NCBI RefSeq assembly: GCF_001021505.1
Contig: NZ_LDPO01000005.1
Span: 1-64,000, forward strand
From: Mycolicibacter heraklionensis
GTDB taxonomy: Bacteria; Actinomycetota; Actinomycetes; Mycobacteriales; Mycobacteriaceae
Length of the DNA: 64,000 nucleotides
Reading direction: 5' to 3'
Shown here piece after piece: positions 54,228 to 62,742 of this stretch; the first letter of the stretch is position 1, and every line of letters begins with the position of its first letter. A program made the position numbers and the translations under genes. Below the pieces are notes generated by a model. The model made no database searches and was not told the origin of the DNA. It saw nothing but the letters and a program-made list of their open reading frames with translations.

Positions 54228-55838
54228 CTACCAGGAGCGGACCGCGTCGGCGACGGCCGCACACACCCGCTGCGCCTCGGCGCGGCCCGCGGCAACGTCA
54301 TCCGATGGCGGCCGGGCGACCTCGAGATAGCACTTGAGCTTCGGCTCGGTACCCGATGGTCGCACCACCACCCGTACCGAGCTACCGTCGCGCTCGCCGG
54401 TGAACTCCATCGCGTCGGTGACCGGTCCACTGCGGTGCAGCAGATCGGTTGCGGTGACAGCGAATCCGGCCAGCGTGGCCGGTGGATCAGCGCGCAGCCT
54501 GGCCATCACCGCGGCCGCCTCGGCGGGGCTGGCGACCCGGCGCGACACCGCGTCGGTGACGTGCACACCGTGCCGACGGGCCAGTTCGTCGAGCGCTTCG
54601 GGCATGGAGCTGCCCCGATCCCGCAGTGCCGCAATCAGATCACAGACCAGCACCGCGGCGCTGATGCCGTCTTTGTCGCGCACCGCATCCGGGTCGACGC
54701 AGTAGCCGATTGCCTCCTCGTAGGCGAAAACCAGGGTGGCGCCCGGCAGGCCGTCATCGGCGCGCGCCAGCCATTTGAACCCGGTCAGCGTCTCCACATG
54801 GTGGGCGCCGTAGCGCTGCGCGATGCGCACCAGCATCCGCGACGACACCACGCTACTGGCCACCACAGCGCTGGCTGCTCGGCCGGCGGGTAGCCGCGAC
54901 AGCAGGTAATCGCCCAACAGCCAACCGGTTTCGTTGCCGGTCAGCATCCGCCAGCCGTCCGGGCCGACGATGCCGACCGCGCATCGGTCGGCATCGGGGT
55001 CCAGGGCGATCGCGACGTCGGCGTCGACCTCGGCGGCCAGCTCCAGCAGAGCGTCGGTGGCGCCGGGCTCTTCCGGGTTGGGGAAGGTCACCGTGGGAAA
55101 ATCGGGATCGGGGTCGAATTGGGTTTTCACCGTGTGGATATCGGCCAATCCGGCGGCGCGCAGTACCTCGACCGCAACCTTGCCGCCCACGCCGTGCAGC
55201 GGTGTCAGCGCCACCCGAACCCGACCGCCGTGCCGCCGCACCGCAGCGGCCCGCCCGATGTAGCGCGCGATGAGCTCATCTCCGGCCGGTGTGACAGGAC
55301 GCCGGGCAATCGTGTCGGCCGGGGGAGCGGCGGCCATTGCTGCCTCGATCTCGGTGTCGGTCGGCGAGACGATCTGCACGCCGCCGTCGAAGTACACCTT
55401 GTAGCCGTTGTCGGTCGCCGGGTTGTGCGAGGCGGTGATTTGGATGCCGGCTGCCGCGCCGGTGTTGCGCACCGCGAACGCCACCACCGGCGTCGGGCAC
55501 GGCTCAGGCAGAAGCAATACCGAGAATCCCGCGCCAGCAAGCACTTCGGCGGTCGCGATGCTGAATTCCGCTGAGCCGTGACGCGCGTCGCCGCCGACCA
55601 CCACCGTCGAACCCATTCGATGATGAGCGGCGAGCACCCGCGCCACCGCCCAGCTGGCGCGCAGCACCACGGCGAGGTTCATCGCGTCCGGCCCACCCCG
55701 CACCGGACCGCGCAGCCCGGCGGTGCCGAACCGCAGCGGCGCCGCGAACCGGGCGGCCAACTCATCGGGGCTGCACGCTGCGAGCTCCGCGGCGGTCACC
55801 GGGTCGGGATCGTGGGCGATCCATTCCTTGGGAGTCAC
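54228..55838 (-). CDS. pmmB: Phosphomannomutase/phosphoglucomutase PmmB
   Basis: A 536-residue alpha-D-phosphohexomutase. TASHNP (135-140) carries phosphoserine 137, ALDPDADRCAVG is the Mg loop, FAYEEAIGYCVDPDAVRDKDG the sugar loop and RPSGTEPKLKCYLE the phosphate-binding domain. It interconverts 1- and 6- or 5-phosphates of sugars; beside deoD and deoA a phosphopentomutase role is plausible. GTG 55838. Homologue of Rv3308. Confidence 0.92.
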   Translation of the reverse strand: MTPKEWIAHDPDPVTAAELAACSPDELAARFAAPLRFGTAGLRGPVRGGPDAMNLAVVLRASWAVARVLAAHHRMGSTVVVGGDARHGSAEFSIATAEVLAGAGFSVLLLPEPCPTPVVAFAVRNTGAAAGIQITASHNPATDNGYKVYFDGGVQIVSPTDTEIEAAMAAAPPADTIARRPVTPAGDELIARYIGRAAAVRRHGGRVRVALTPLHGVGGKVAVEVLRAAGLADIHTVKTQFDPDPDFPTVTFPNPEEPGATDALLELAAEVDADVAIALDPDADRCAVGIVGPDGWRMLTGNETGWLLGDYLLSRLPAGRAASAVVASSVVSSRMLVRIAQRYGAHHVETLTGFKWLARADDGLPGATLVFAYEEAIGYCVDPDAVRDKDGISAAVLVCDLIAALRDRGSSMPEALDELARRHGVHVTDAVSRRVASPAEAAAVMARLRADPPATLAGFAVTATDLLHRSGPVTDAMEFTGERDGSSVRVVVRPSGTEPKLKCYLEVARPPSDDVAAGRAEAQRVCAAVADAVRSW

Positions 55839-55924
55839 CTGTCAATTGTGGCAAGCGGCTAGTCGACACGTGTCAACTACTTGCTACGCTGCCCCGGTTT
55901 GTGCCCGATATGACTGGAGTGCCG

Positions 55925-57427
55925 GTGACCGATTCGACGTCCTTGCTGGCGAGAGTTTCAGCTGCCTCGCCTGTGAGCTGGCGAAACATGATGCCGGTAG
56001 GCATCGTGGTGGCCGTCGCGGCCGTCGTGCACCTGGCGGTCGCCACGCACTACGGCTGGCATACCGACGAGTTCTACTACGTGATCTGCGGTCAGCGCCC
56101 GGCGTGGGGATACTTCGACCACCCGCCGCTGGTGCCGCTGATGGCCCGGGTGGCGGCTCTGGGCGGCTTGTGGGGGCTGCGGCTGTTGGCCATCGCCATA
56201 CACCTGAGCTGCATCGTGCTGGCGGCGCAGTTGGCGGCCGAATTCGGCGGGCGTCGAGTGGCGCAGGTGATCACCGCGGCCGCCGTGGCGGCCAGCCCGT
56301 TGTTCATGGGTGCCGCGATGTTCTTCGGGACCACCGTGGTCGACCAGCTGATCTGGATCGCGGTGCTGCTGCTGGTGACGCGGGCGCTGCGGATCGGAAC
56401 GACGTTGGCCTGGCTGCCGGCCGGAGTGGTGGCCGGCATCGGGCTGGAGGCCAAACAGACCGTCGCGTTGCTGCTCATCGGCATCGGGGTCGGTCTGGCG
56501 ATCTTCCGGCGTGATGCGCTGCGCGGCTGGGGTCCCTGGGCGGCGGGCGCGGTGGCGGCGGTCTTGGCGGCTCCGAACCTGATCTGGAACGCCGCCCATG
56601 GCTGGCCGAGTCTGACGTTCGCCCACGCCATGTCCGTGCGCATGGGCGGCTCGGTGGGGTCACTGTCCCAGATGCCCCTGCTTGTCTTGCTTTACGCCGG
56701 CCCGCTGTTGATAGTGCTGTGGTTGATCGGCATCGGCTGGCTGGCCTCCCCGGCGGGGGCGGATCACCGCTGGGCGCTGGCAGTACCGGTGGCGGTGGTG
56801 GTGTTGGTCGTCATCAGCGGTGGGCGCTGCTACTACGTGGGCCCCGTGTTCGCGGTGCTGTTCGCCGCCGGCGCGATGCGTATCGAAGCCGCGAACCCCG
56901 ACCGGCTGCCGCCGGGGTGGGCAGTTGCGCTTGTCGGTCTGTTCGTCGGCGCGGCCATGCTCTGCCTGCCGATGCTGCCCGTGACGGCCGCCGATTCGCT
57001 GCGCAAGGTCAATCCCATTCCGCTGGAGACCTACGGCTGGCCTGCTTTCGTCGACGAAGTCGCGGCTGCCGCGGCCTCGCTGCCCGACGATGTGCCGATC
57101 TTCGCCAGCGACTACGGCGAAGCCTCGGCACTGCGAATCTTCGGGCCGTCAGCGGGTATCAATCGTCCGGTGGTCAGCGGCGACAGCAATTACGCCCTCT
57201 GGGGCCCGCCGCCCGGTGACGCAGCCACGGTGCTGTGTGTCGGGAGATTCCCGGTCCGCAAGCTCACGCAGTACTGGGAGCACGTGACCTATCTGGCGTC
57301 GATCAAGATCCCCGGTGGTGTGCACAACGGGTTGCACGGAGCCCACATCTACCTGTGTGAGCAGCCGCGGGGCAGCTGGGCCGCGATGTGGCCGCGGATG
57401 CGCCACAGCTCCGGTGTTCCGTACTGA
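55925..57427 (+). CDS. GT39/ArnT-like membrane glycosyltransferase, copy 1
   Basis: A 500-residue membrane protein with about eleven helices and a soluble C-terminal domain (from about residue 360). The first outer loop holds the acidic pair D48-E49 in WHTDEFYY and a second motif [12 protein letters not shown] (from D65), as in dolichyl/polyprenyl-phosphate-sugar-dependent transferases. The acceptor is unknown; cell-wall polysaccharide, lipid or protein are options. I chose GTG 55925 because TGGAG precedes it and the paralogue has the same context; an upstream GTG at 55901 is also open. Confidence 0.8.
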   Translation: MTDSTSLLARVSAASPVSWRNMMPVGIVVAVAAVVHLAVATHYGWHTDEFYYVICGQRPAWGYFDHPPLVPLMARVAALGGLWGLRLLAIAIHLSCIVLAAQLAAEFGGRRVAQVITAAAVAASPLFMGAAMFFGTTVVDQLIWIAVLLLVTRALRIGTTLAWLPAGVVAGIGLEAKQTVALLLIGIGVGLAIFRRDALRGWGPWAAGAVAAVLAAPNLIWNAAHGWPSLTFAHAMSVRMGGSVGSLSQMPLLVLLYAGPLLIVLWLIGIGWLASPAGADHRWALAVPVAVVVLVVISGGRCYYVGPVFAVLFAAGAMRIEAANPDRLPPGWAVALVGLFVGAAMLCLPMLPVTAADSLRKVNPIPLETYGWPAFVDEVAAAAASLPDDVPIFASDYGEASALRIFGPSAGINRPVVSGDSNYALWGPPPGDAATVLCVGRFPVRKLTQYWEHVTYLASIKIPGGVHNGLHGAHIYLCEQPRGSWAAMWPRMRHSSGVPY

Positions 57428-57515
57428 ACCTGTTGACTGCGGCAAGCGTCGAGTGGACAGGTGTCAACTACTTGCTACCATGCCCGGGTCTGTACTGCTT
57501 GACGATGGAGAGCCG

Positions 57516-59018
57516 GTGATTCGCTCGACAGCCGTGCCGGGGCGTCGTTCCACAGACTCGTTGGTGAGTCGCCGAACGCTCGTGCCGGTAGGCATCGTGA
57601 TGGCCGTGACCGCCGTCGTCCACGGGGCCTTCGCCATGAACTACGGCTGGCACCCCGACGAGTTCTACTACGTGATCTGCGGCCAGCACCCGGCCTGGGG
57701 ATACTTCGACCACCCGCCGCTGGTGCCGCTGCTGGCCCGGGTGGCTGCCCTGGGTGGCCTGCTGGGGCTTCGGCTGTTGGCCATCGCGATACACCTGGGC
57801 TGCATCGTGCTGGCTGCGTTGCTGGCCGCGGAACTGGGCGGTCGGCGGGTGGCGCAGGTGATCACCGCGGCGGCCGTGGCCGCCAGCCCGCTGTTCATGG
57901 GTGCCGCGATGTTCTTCGGGACCACCGTCGTCGACCAGCTGATCTGGATCGCGGTGCTGCTGCTGGTGACGCGGGCGCTGCGGATCGGAACGACGTTGGC
58001 CTGGCTGCCGGCCGGAGTGGTGGCCGGCATCGGGCTGGAGGCCAAACAGACCGTCGCGTTGCTGCTCATCGGCATCGGGGTCGGTCTGGCGATCTTCCGG
58101 CGTGATGCGCTGCGCTCGCCGGGACCATGGCTGGCCGGCTCCGTCGCGATCTTCTTGGCTGTCCCGAACCTGATCTGGAGCGCGGCACACGGCTGGCCGA
58201 ACCTGGAATTCGCCCACGCGATGTCGGTGCGGATGGGCGGCCCGGCGGGATCGCTGACCCAGCTTCCCCTGCTGCTTCTTTTGTACGCAGGTCCGCTGCT
58301 GGTGCTGCTGTGGGTGATCGGGGCACGGTGGCTGGCGTCCGATGATGCTCGCGAGTACCGCTGGATGCTGGCGGTGCCGGTGGCCGCGTTGGTGCTGTGC
58401 GTCGTCACCGGCGGTCGCTGTTACTACGCGGGCCCGGCGCTGGTCGCGTTGTTCGCCGCCGGGGCGGTTTGGATCGAAAGCGAGAACCCCGACCGGCCGC
58501 CGCGCGGCTGGGCGATTGCGCTGGTCGCGCTGTTCGCCGGCGCGGTGGTGTTCTGCCTGCCGGTGCTGCCGCCGGCGAACGCCACAACACTGCGGAAGGT
58601 CAACCCCATTCCGATGGAGACCTACGGCTGGCCGCAGTTCGTCGATCAAGTGGCGACTGCCGCCGCTCCACTGCCCGCCGACGTACCGATCTTCACCAGC
58701 AATTACGGCGAAGCCTCGGCCCTGCGAGTCCTCGGGCCGGCGGCCGGCATCAACCGTCCGGTGGTCAGCGGCGACAGCAGTTACGCCCAGTGGGGGCCGC
58801 CGGCCGGCAGCGCCGACACCGTGCTGTGCGTCGGCCGATTCCCGGTCGCGAAGTTGACCCAGTATTGGCGGCACGTCACCTACCTGACGTCGATCAGGTT
58901 CCCCGCCGGGGTGCGCAACGGGGAGAGCGCCGCGAAGATCTATCTGTGCGAGCAGCCGGTGGGCAGCTGGGCAGCGATGTGGCCCCGCATGCGGCACAGC
59001 TCAGGAGTGAGCTACTGA
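57516..59018 (+). CDS. GT39/ArnT-like membrane glycosyltransferase, copy 2
   Basis: Tandem paralogue of the preceding gene, also 500 residues from GTG 57516 (TGGAGAG upstream; ATG 57480 is a weaker option). It keeps [24 protein letters not shown] and the helix pattern, and differs mostly in the N-terminal 25 residues and scattered loops. Both copies end in [14 protein letters not shown]-x-Y. The 3' end overlaps convergent deoD by 7 bases. M. tuberculosis has neither copy between pmmB and deoD. Confidence 0.8.
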   Translation: MIRSTAVPGRRSTDSLVSRRTLVPVGIVMAVTAVVHGAFAMNYGWHPDEFYYVICGQHPAWGYFDHPPLVPLLARVAALGGLLGLRLLAIAIHLGCIVLAALLAAELGGRRVAQVITAAAVAASPLFMGAAMFFGTTVVDQLIWIAVLLLVTRALRIGTTLAWLPAGVVAGIGLEAKQTVALLLIGIGVGLAIFRRDALRSPGPWLAGSVAIFLAVPNLIWSAAHGWPNLEFAHAMSVRMGGPAGSLTQLPLLLLLYAGPLLVLLWVIGARWLASDDAREYRWMLAVPVAALVLCVVTGGRCYYAGPALVALFAAGAVWIESENPDRPPRGWAIALVALFAGAVVFCLPVLPPANATTLRKVNPIPMETYGWPQFVDQVATAAAPLPADVPIFTSNYGEASALRVLGPAAGINRPVVSGDSSYAQWGPPAGSADTVLCVGRFPVAKLTQYWRHVTYLTSIRFPAGVRNGESAAKIYLCEQPVGSWAAMWPRMRHSSGVSY

Positions 59019-59824
59019 CCTGAGGGGGCAGGCAGCAGCGCGATCACGTCGGCGAGCAGCGCACCCATGCGGGCCGCCGATTCCCGCCCGGCGGCCAGCA
59101 CCTCGGCGTGGCTGAGCGGCTCGCCGGTGATCCCGGCTGCCAGGTTGGTCACCAGCGACAGGCCCAGGACCTGGGCGCCGGCCGCCCGGGCGGCGATGGC
59201 CTCGTGCACGGTCGACATGCCCACCAGGTCGGCTCCCAGAGTACGCAGCATCCGGATTTCGGCGGGGGTCTCGTACTGCGGGCCGGGCATCCCGGCGTAG
59301 ACGCCCTCGGCGAGCGTGGGGTCGACTTGGTGGGCCAGCGCGCGCAGCGACGGGGTGTAGGCGTCGACCATGTCGACGAAGCGCGCCCCTTCGAGGGGGG
59401 AGCGCCCGGTCATGTTCAGATGGTCGCTGATCAGCACCGGTTGGCCGACGTGGTAGCTGGTCCGCAGGCCGCCGGCCGCGTTGGTCAGCACCACGGTGTT
59501 CGCGCCGGCCGCGACGGCCGTGCGTACCGGGCGCACGACGTCGGCGAGCTGATGGCCCTCGTAGGCGTGGATCCGGCCGACCAGCACCAGCACCCGGTGC
59601 GTGCCGATCTGCATCGACACCAGCTCGCCGGTGTGGCCCGCCGCGGTCGGCGCGCTGAACCCGGGCAGGTCGGCCATCGGCAGGGCCGCAGTCGGGGTGC
59701 CGAGGGCCGCCACCGCGGGTGCCCACCCGGAACCCAGCACGACTGCCACGTCGTGCGTCTCGACGCCGGTGCGCCGGGCCACGACCGCTGCCGCCTGTGT
59801 TGCCAGCGGTACCGTCACAGGCAC
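59012..59824 (-). CDS. deoD: Purine nucleoside phosphorylase
   Basis: A 270-residue trimeric-type [20 protein letters not shown] starts the phosphate site; [43 protein letters not shown] and [10 protein letters not shown] are the substrate-binding blocks. It splits purine (deoxy)nucleosides with phosphate. I chose GTG 59824, with GGAG about 14 bases upstream; GTG 59818 is nearly as good. Homologue of Rv3307. Confidence 0.95.
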   Translation of the reverse strand: MPVTVPLATQAAAVVARRTGVETHDVAVVLGSGWAPAVAALGTPTAALPMADLPGFSAPTAAGHTGELVSMQIGTHRVLVLVGRIHAYEGHQLADVVRPVRTAVAAGANTVVLTNAAGGLRTSYHVGQPVLISDHLNMTGRSPLEGARFVDMVDAYTPSLRALAHQVDPTLAEGVYAGMPGPQYETPAEIRMLRTLGADLVGMSTVHEAIAARAAGAQVLGLSLVTNLAAGITGEPLSHAEVLAAGRESAARMGALLADVIALLPAPSGQ

Positions 59825-59861
59825 TGAGTTTAGTAGCGCTCCGCGATGGGATACTGCCTGA

Positions 59862-61040
59862 ATGTCTCCAGCTCCCGTGTCGCACGCCGTCGAGGCGTGG
59901 CTGGCAGCCCATGCCGAGGAATTGGTGGCATGGCGACGGCACCTGCACCGCCACCCGGAGTTGAGCCGGCAGGAGTTCGCCACCACCCAGTTCATCGCCG
60001 AGCGTCTCGCCGGAGCCGGCCTCAATCCCAAGGTGCTGCCCAGCGGAACCGGCTTGACCTGCGACTTCGGTCCAGAGGACGGGCCTCGCGTTGCGTTGCG
60101 GGCCGATATCGACGCCTTACCGATGACCGAACAGACCGGGGCGCCCTACGCCTCGCTGGTGCCGGGGGTGACGCACGCCTGCGGTCACGACGCGCACACC
60201 GCGATCCTGTTGGGTGCGGCGCTGGCGTTGGCATCCGCGCCGGAATTGCCGGTCGGCGTGCGGCTGGTGTTCCAGGCCGCGGAAGAACTGATGCCGGGCG
60301 GCGCGATCGACGCGATCGCCGCGGGCGTGCTGAGCGGAGTCAGCCGAATCTTCGCGCTGCACTGCGACCCGCGGCTGGAGGTCGGCCGGGTGGCCACCAT
60401 CCCGGGGCCCATCACCTCGGCTGCCGACACCATCGAGATCATGGTCACCGGTCCCGGCGGACACACCTCGCGACCGCACCTGACCGCCGACCTGGTCTAT
60501 GGGCTGGGCACGCTGATCACCGGGCTGCCCGGCGTGCTGTCCCGGCGCATCGATCCGCGTAACAGCACGGTGATGGTGTGGGGTGCGGTGAATTCCGGTG
60601 CCGCGGCCAACGCCATACCGCAGTCGGGGCGCCTGGCCGGTACGGTGCGCACCGCCAGCCGGGACACCTGGGTGGCGATGGAGAGCATCGTCGAGGAGGC
60701 GGTGGCGTCCCTGCTGGAGCCGCTGAACATCGAGCACACGCTGAATTACCACCGCGGCGTGCCGCCGGTGGTCAACGAAGCGGTGTCGACGCGGATGCTG
60801 ACCCACGCGATCGAGGCCATCGGGCCCGAGGTGCTGGCCGAGACTCAGCAGTCCGGCGGCGGGGAGGACTTCTCCTGGTATCTGGAGCAGGTGCCCGGTG
60901 CCATGGGCCGGCTCGGGGTGTGGCCGGGCACCGGGCCGCAACTGGACCTGCATCAGCCGACATTCGATCTCGACGAACGGGCGCTGGCGGTCGGCGTGCG
61001 GGTGATGGCCGGCGTCGTCGACCAGGCCGGTCTGCTGTAG
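59862..61040 (+). CDS. amiA1: M20-family amidohydrolase, AmiA1-like
   Basis: A 392-residue zinc peptidase/amidohydrolase. [19 protein letters not shown] and [19 protein letters not shown] provide metal ligands, [13 protein letters not shown] the catalytic Glu-Glu, [11 protein letters not shown] the dimerisation-domain His, and [11 protein letters not shown] a late metal block. Such enzymes hydrolyse N-acyl amino acids or similar amides. M. tuberculosis has two relatives in tandem here (amiA1, amiB1); this window has one, and I judge it nearer to amiA1 from remembered sequence. Confidence 0.8.
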   Translation: MSPAPVSHAVEAWLAAHAEELVAWRRHLHRHPELSRQEFATTQFIAERLAGAGLNPKVLPSGTGLTCDFGPEDGPRVALRADIDALPMTEQTGAPYASLVPGVTHACGHDAHTAILLGAALALASAPELPVGVRLVFQAAEELMPGGAIDAIAAGVLSGVSRIFALHCDPRLEVGRVATIPGPITSAADTIEIMVTGPGGHTSRPHLTADLVYGLGTLITGLPGVLSRRIDPRNSTVMVWGAVNSGAAANAIPQSGRLAGTVRTASRDTWVAMESIVEEAVASLLEPLNIEHTLNYHRGVPPVVNEAVSTRMLTHAIEAIGPEVLAETQQSGGGEDFSWYLEQVPGAMGRLGVWPGTGPQLDLHQPTFDLDERALAVGVRVMAGVVDQAGLL

Positions 61041-61060
61041 CACCTTTCTCGCGCCCTTTG

Positions 61061-61128
61061 GCGCGAGTGTGCGTGTTTGCCCGCCGACACTCCGTGATTT
61101 CTGTACAACTGCGCACCCTCGTGGCGCT
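61061..61128 (-). repeat. Family B repeat, copy 3 (inverted orientation)
   Basis: On the minus strand: GAGGGTGCGCAGTTGTACAG, AAATCACGGAGTGTCGGCGG, GCAAACACGCACACTCGCGC. A nearby 7-bp inverted repeat (CTCGCGCcctttgGCGCGAG, 61049-61066) abuts it and could form a hairpin after the amidohydrolase stop. Upstream of the DUF559 gene. Confidence 0.75.
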
Positions 61129-61222
61129 CACGGGTGTGCACAGTACGGAGGCTATCCACAGTTCATGCGGGACGATCTCGTCGAGGTAATCGCCGCAGTG
61201 GCCGCGCGCCGACGATCGCGGC

Positions 61223-62107
61223 ATGGACCCTCGATTGCGTCAACTGCTCGACCAACAGGGCGGGGTGGTGACATCCGGTCAGGCGCTCGCTGTCATCACC
61301 CGACGCGGCTTGGCGGCGGAGCTGAAACATGGCCCATTGCAAAAGATTTGGTATGGAATCTACGGCGACGGCGAGTTGAGCGATGAACTACGGTTGCGGG
61401 GACTGGACCTGGCCACCGGAACCAGTGTCGCGATCTGTTTGGGTACCGCGGCGGCGGCGTACGGTTTCGACACCGAGGAACCGGTCGATCTGCACGTACT
61501 CAACCCGCCGAACCAACAACTGCGCCCGGCCGATGGGCTTGTGGTGCACCGTCGTGAGGGTGCACCGCTGACTGAAGTCGCGGGCCGGCCGGCGACTGCC
61601 CCGGCGTGGACCGCGATCGAAGTCGCTCGCAGCCTGCGGCGGCCACGCGCGCTGGCAACGCTGGACGCGGCACTGCGCAGCGGCACCTGCTCCCGCGGCG
61701 AGCTGCAACGGGCCGCCATCCGGCAGGCGGGCCGTCGGGGCATCGTGGCCGTGCGCGAACTCCTGCCACTCGCCGACCCGCGCGCGGATTCCGCGATGGA
61801 GAGCGAGTCGCGGCTGATGATGATCGAGGGCGGCCTGCCGCTGCCGGTACTGCAGTATCAGGTCGTGGACCGCGATAACCGGACCTGGCGTCTCGATTTC
61901 GCCTGGCTCGAGCAGCGGGTCGCGGTCGAGTACGACGGCGTCGACTGGCACGAGGGGCCGGCTGCGTTCGTCTACGAGCGGCAGCGGCGCGCGGCGTTGG
62001 AGGAGATGGGCTGGGTGGTGATCCCAATCATCGCCGACGACGTTCGGCGCCGACCTTGGCAGACGGTCCGACGTATCGAGACGCACTTGGCGCGTGCTGC
62101 AGCCTGA
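61223..62107 (+). CDS. DUF559 protein with AbiEi-like N-terminal domain
   Basis: A 294-residue protein. The N-terminal 60 residues (LRQLLDQQGGVVTSGQALAV, RGLAAELKHGPLQKIWYGIY) resemble the winged-helix antitoxin domain of AbiEi-type proteins. The C-terminal 100 residues form a DUF559 endonuclease-like fold: LDFAWLEQRVAVEYDGVDWH, with the D...E-x-D arrangement of PD-(D/E)xK/Vsr-like nucleases, then VIPIIADDV. Such proteins are common in mycobacteria; activity is untested, and defence, repair or toxin-antitoxin roles are all guesses. Bracketed by two inverted family B repeats. ATG 61223 with no clear ribosome site. Confidence 0.78.
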   Translation: MDPRLRQLLDQQGGVVTSGQALAVITRRGLAAELKHGPLQKIWYGIYGDGELSDELRLRGLDLATGTSVAICLGTAAAAYGFDTEEPVDLHVLNPPNQQLRPADGLVVHRREGAPLTEVAGRPATAPAWTAIEVARSLRRPRALATLDAALRSGTCSRGELQRAAIRQAGRRGIVAVRELLPLADPRADSAMESESRLMMIEGGLPLPVLQYQVVDRDNRTWRLDFAWLEQRVAVEYDGVDWHEGPAAFVYERQRRAALEEMGWVVIPIIADDVRRRPWQTVRRIETHLARAAA

Positions 62108-62119
62108 CGGCGAAATGGA

Positions 62120-62186
62120 GCGCGCGAGGGTGCACGGTTGGACAGATATTGCCGCGTGTCGGCGGGCAAACACGCACCGTCGCGGG
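62120..62186 (+). repeat. Family B repeat, copy 4
   Basis: GCGCGCGAGGGTGCACGGTT, GGACAGATATTGCCGCGTGT, CGGCGGGCAAACACGCACCG, TCGCGGG. It starts 12 bases after the DUF559 stop and points opposite to copy 3 on the other side of that gene. Confidence 0.75.
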
Positions 62187-62208
62187 AAGGGAAGCCAGCG
62201 AAGGAAAA

Positions 62209-62700
62209 CTAGCTGCCGGGGCCGATGTTGCGGGCCGGTCGGGTCTGCAGGTTGCGCACGTATTCGTCTGGCGCACCGGCGATCTGGGCGGCCTCGGCCA
62301 CCACGCCGAGATACCGCGCCGACGGCAGCCCGCCCTCCCAGGCATCCACCACGTACAGCCAGGCGAGCACCGGTTCGGGGGCAGCGTCGGCGGGGTCCGA
62401 CGTGATGCCGTCCACCCGGTCCACCCGGAGGCGGATCTTCTTGTGGATGCCGAACTCCGAGCCCTCCCAGCTGTCCATGTTCTTCTCGTCCTCGGGGGTC
62501 ACGTCGTAGAGCACGACGAAAACACTCGAGTCCGGGTCCTCGACCACGGTCGCCAGGGCGCCTTCCCAGCCGATGTCCTCGCCGGCGAACGTGAGCCGCC
62601 AGCCGTGTAACCAGCCGGTGCCGGTCATCGGGGAGTGCGGTGCCCGCTGCAGCATCTGCTCGGGATGCATGTTCGACCCGTAGGCGGCGTAGAGCGGCAC
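62209..62700 (-). CDS. Gamma-glutamylcyclotransferase-like protein (Rv3304 homologue)
   Basis: A 163-residue GGCT-fold protein. LYAAYGSNMHPEQM at the start is the YGSN-type substrate loop; WEGALATVVEDPDSSVFVVLYDV and DEKNMDSWEGSEFGIHKK contain the probable catalytic Glu region; VLAWLYVV follows. These enzymes release 5-oxoproline from gamma-glutamyl compounds, though many are uncharacterised. GTG 62700. It is divergent from lpdA, as in M. tuberculosis. Confidence 0.87.
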   Translation of the reverse strand: MPLYAAYGSNMHPEQMLQRAPHSPMTGTGWLHGWRLTFAGEDIGWEGALATVVEDPDSSVFVVLYDVTPEDEKNMDSWEGSEFGIHKKIRLRVDRVDGITSDPADAAPEPVLAWLYVVDAWEGGLPSARYLGVVAEAAQIAGAPDEYVRNLQTRPARNIGPGS

Positions 62701-62742
62701 GGCAGAAAGCTTAAACGTCGCGCCCCGGATAGGTTAGTCGCT

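Larger units (their letters stand above)
55845..59018 (+). repeat. Tandem duplication of a 1591-bp unit (glycosyltransferase gene plus promoter)
   Basis: Sequence from about 55845 recurs at a constant offset of 1591 bases to 59018, including the upstream TGTCAACTACTTGCTAC (55871 and 57462) and the GTG start context. The two genes have identical length. Within them 56339-56524 and 57930-58115 are identical over 186 bases, while flanks differ at many sites. Confidence 0.85.

Noticed and set aside
59001-60031. Extended deoD start at 60031
   Set aside because: It would overlap the start of the divergent amidohydrolase by 170 bases and adds residues with no homology.
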